From NCBI GenBank assembly GCA_947165085.1, contig CAMUZA010000017.1:1-33460 (forward strand): 33,460 nucleotides of DNA. Reading direction: 5' to 3'. The stretch is from an uncultured Clostridia bacterium. GTDB taxonomy: Bacteria > Bacillota > Clostridia > Oscillospirales > Oscillospiraceae. A program made the position numbers and the translations under genes. This document shows positions 32,086 to 33,460 of the stretch, piece by piece. A model generated the notes under the pieces. That model was given only the letters and a program-made list of their open reading frames with translations. It was not told the origin of the DNA and ran no database searches. Every line of letters begins with the position of its first letter. Within the stretch, counting starts at the first letter, position 1.

Positions 32086-33141
32086 TCATTTTTCGCCGAA
32101 AACCTGCCGGATCGTTTGCTTCGCAAGCCGGTCTGCCGCCGTAAAATCGACAAACGGCTTGCAGAGCGACTCCATGCGGTCGTGGTAGCGCTTGGCAGCA
32201 CGGAGATGTGCGACCGCCTGATAAAGCAGAGCGGTGATGGTTTTGGTGTAGAATTCCAGCGACGCGCGGATCTTCGGCGGCAGGGTGGAGTTCAGATCAA
32301 TCCGGCAGAAGCACGGCGCGTCGTATGGAAACAGCGCGCTTTCGCTGACGACGGCGGTATTTGCCGAGGGGATCAGCAGGTGCGTCGGCTTTTCGTCCGG
32401 CAGGAGCGGAGAATAGCAGGCGATACAGGTATGTCCGAGCGACTGCGCCCTTGCCTGCAGGATGTCAAGCAGCAGCGGAGCAAGGCTGTAGTCGTCTCGC
32501 AGAACGTAGACGCGGCTGCAAAGCGCGGCGGGCGTGTTCTGGCAGAAGTACAGTCCCTTCGGCGTGACCGCGTTCAAAAACCGCCTGGCAAAGAACGTCT
32601 GCGGATCGCCCGCCGGCTTGCACGAGGAAAGCGCGATGCATTCCGCGATTGCCGCCATCTCCTCACGATACGCCGGGGTATCGGTCACCAGACGGATACT
32701 GCCGCGTAAACTGTCCGCCGCGGCGAGACACGCCGTAACGTGCGGATACTGCGCGGCGTTTTTGCGCTGCACGCGGATGATCTCGCTTTCTTTTTCCTGC
32801 ATGGCGGCGCTGTCGTATAAGTCTCCGAAATTCAGATAGTTCATAAAGCCGCCGCAGAGCCGAGGCTCCAATACGTGCGGCGCGGTGCCGTCCGCCCACG
32901 CGGCGGAAAGCTGCGGCAGAATGACGCCGTCCAATGAGTCGGGGTCGGAAGAGCATAAAATGTAAGAAACGTCCAGACCGCGCTCCTGCGCCGCGCGGCC
33001 GATTGCGCGCATAAAGGTCGATTTTCCGCAGCCGGGTCCGCCCTTGATGACCGTCAGATGCCGCACCTCTTCAAGCAGCGAATCATAATGAGAGATAAAG
33101 CCCCGCGGCGTGCTTGCGCCGAGGAAAAACACAGATTCCAT
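32086..33141 (-). CDS. Tandem P-loop ATPase-like protein, PRK06851 family
   Basis: This is a 351-aa protein of unknown role built from two homologous halves. The first has Walker A GGPGCGKST at 34-42, preceded by GASTPRGFISHYDSLL and followed by SSDPDSLDGVILPQLSAAW. The second half repeats this order: NAVTPKG (190-196), VYVLRDDYSLAPLLL in place of the P-loop (211-225), and EKPTHLLIPSANTAVV (250-265). So the second P-loop has lost its Gly-Lys-Ser residues, whereas related proteins I recall have an intact one. AAGGAGG precedes the ATG. It diverges from the feoA-like gene and lies upstream of the PII-like/antiporter pair. Confidence 0.78.
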   Translation of the reverse strand: MESVFFLGASTPRGFISHYDSLLEEVRHLTVIKGGPGCGKSTFMRAIGRAAQERGLDVSYILCSSDPDSLDGVILPQLSAAWADGTAPHVLEPRLCGGFMNYLNFGDLYDSAAMQEKESEIIRVQRKNAAQYPHVTACLAAADSLRGSIRLVTDTPAYREEMAAIAECIALSSCKPAGDPQTFFARRFLNAVTPKGLYFCQNTPAALCSRVYVLRDDYSLAPLLLDILQARAQSLGHTCIACYSPLLPDEKPTHLLIPSANTAVVSESALFPYDAPCFCRIDLNSTLPPKIRASLEFYTKTITALLYQAVAHLRAAKRYHDRMESLCKPFVDFTAADRLAKQTIRQVFGEK

Positions 33142-33208
33142 AAACAGCCTCCTTCCCTATGTTTTATGCAAACCGGCGGAGAAGTGTGCACCACGGCGCG
33201 CCTGCCGG

Positions 33209-33214
33209 TATAGA
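33209..33214 (+). promoter_or_regulatory. Possible -10 of the feoA-like gene
   Basis: TATAGA lies 26 bp before the ATG, with a right arm GCCGGT (33204-33209) that pairs with ACCGGC at 33172-33177. No good -35 and no recognisable Fur box are seen. Confidence 0.35.
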
Positions 33215-33240
33215 ATGGGAAAGACAAAGGGGGCTTTGCG

Positions 33241-33460
33241 ATGGAAACGACGTTGGATCTACTTTGCGAGGGGGAGTGCGCCCGTATTCTCTCCCTGCAG
33301 CTCCATGGCGCGATGCGCCGCAGACTGCTGGATTTCGGGCTGATCGGGGGAACGCGCGTTCGCTGCCTGCGCAAAAGTCCCGCCGGCGATCCGGTGATCT
33401 ATCTGGTGCGCGGGACGATGCTTGCGCTGCGCAGGCAGGACAGCAGGCAGGTCGCGGTGG
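33241..33460 (+). CDS. feoA: FeoA domain protein (partial, cut by window end)
   Basis: This is a frame of 73 codons with no stop before the window edge. The translation METTLDLLCEGECARIL, then MRRRLLDFGLIGGTRVRCLR and a final LRRQDSRQV matches the SH3-like FeoA domain, in which the segment around RRRLLDFGLIGGTRV is the conserved core. FeoA is a small cytoplasmic accessory of ferrous iron transporter FeoB. AAAGGGGG precedes the ATG. A feoB gene or a second FeoA domain would be expected beyond the window. A fused FeoA domain of a DtxR-like regulator is unlikely because the domain is at the N-terminus. Confidence 0.82.
   Translation, partial: METTLDLLCEGECARILSLQLHGAMRRRLLDFGLIGGTRVRCLRKSPAGDPVIYLVRGTMLALRRQDSRQVAV

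Overview
The window looks like chromosomal DNA from a GC-rich member of the Bacillota, most likely an anaerobic Clostridia of the Oscillospiraceae type. The evidence is an infC-rpmI-rplT operon behind a leader attenuator, two S-layer homology (SLH) proteins, the paired M16 proteins YfmF/YfmH, the U32-maf-mreCD-pbp2 order, strong GGAGG ribosome binding sites and extended -10 promoters. The taxon is inferred, since no rRNA is present. Coding density is high, and about 33 genes sit in compact divergent and convergent operons. I see no tRNA, rRNA, CRISPR array, prophage or transposase gene.

Layout. 1-7313 (minus): a six-gene operon suhB - lipoprotein M3 peptidase - mnmE - DUF3267 membrane protease - rsmG - mnmG, with one good promoter and a terminator, combining tRNA wobble-uridine modification and 16S rRNA methylation with two proteases. 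7308-8515 (minus): an RlmI-type rRNA methyltransferase. 8606-16672 (plus): U32 hydroxylation protein - maf - mreC - mreD - pbp2 - SLH protein, a cell-elongation operon without mreB. 16686-17979 (minus): infC-rpmI-rplT, with a classical promoter, a terminator-bearing leader and an infC reading frame that has no ATG/GTG/TTG start at its proper N-terminus. 18012-18875 (plus): murI. 18879-21884 (minus): prmA - DUF4015-like protein - ArsP_2-type permease. 21925-25763 (plus): yfmF - yfmH - lgt - a small helical protein.

25777-26095 is the only gene-poor stretch. It is a lower-GC, highly structured segment bounded by two near-identical terminator hairpins and imperfect inverted repeats, and looks like a small non-autonomous repeat element. 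26106-28614 (minus): a second SLH protein and rodA. 28622-30478 (plus): tsaE - tsaB - upp. 30486-33141 (minus): a CPA2-type cation:proton antiporter overlapping a PII-like regulator gene, preceded by a tandem-repeat ATPase whose second P-loop is degenerate. The last 220 bases hold the start of a feoA-like gene cut by the window edge.

Most genes are conserved housekeeping: translation, tRNA/rRNA modification, peptidoglycan synthesis and lipoprotein maturation. The most promising less-described items are the PII-like/antiporter pair, the structured repeat element, the non-AUG infC start, and the presence of an SLH protein directly downstream of both pbp2 and rodA.
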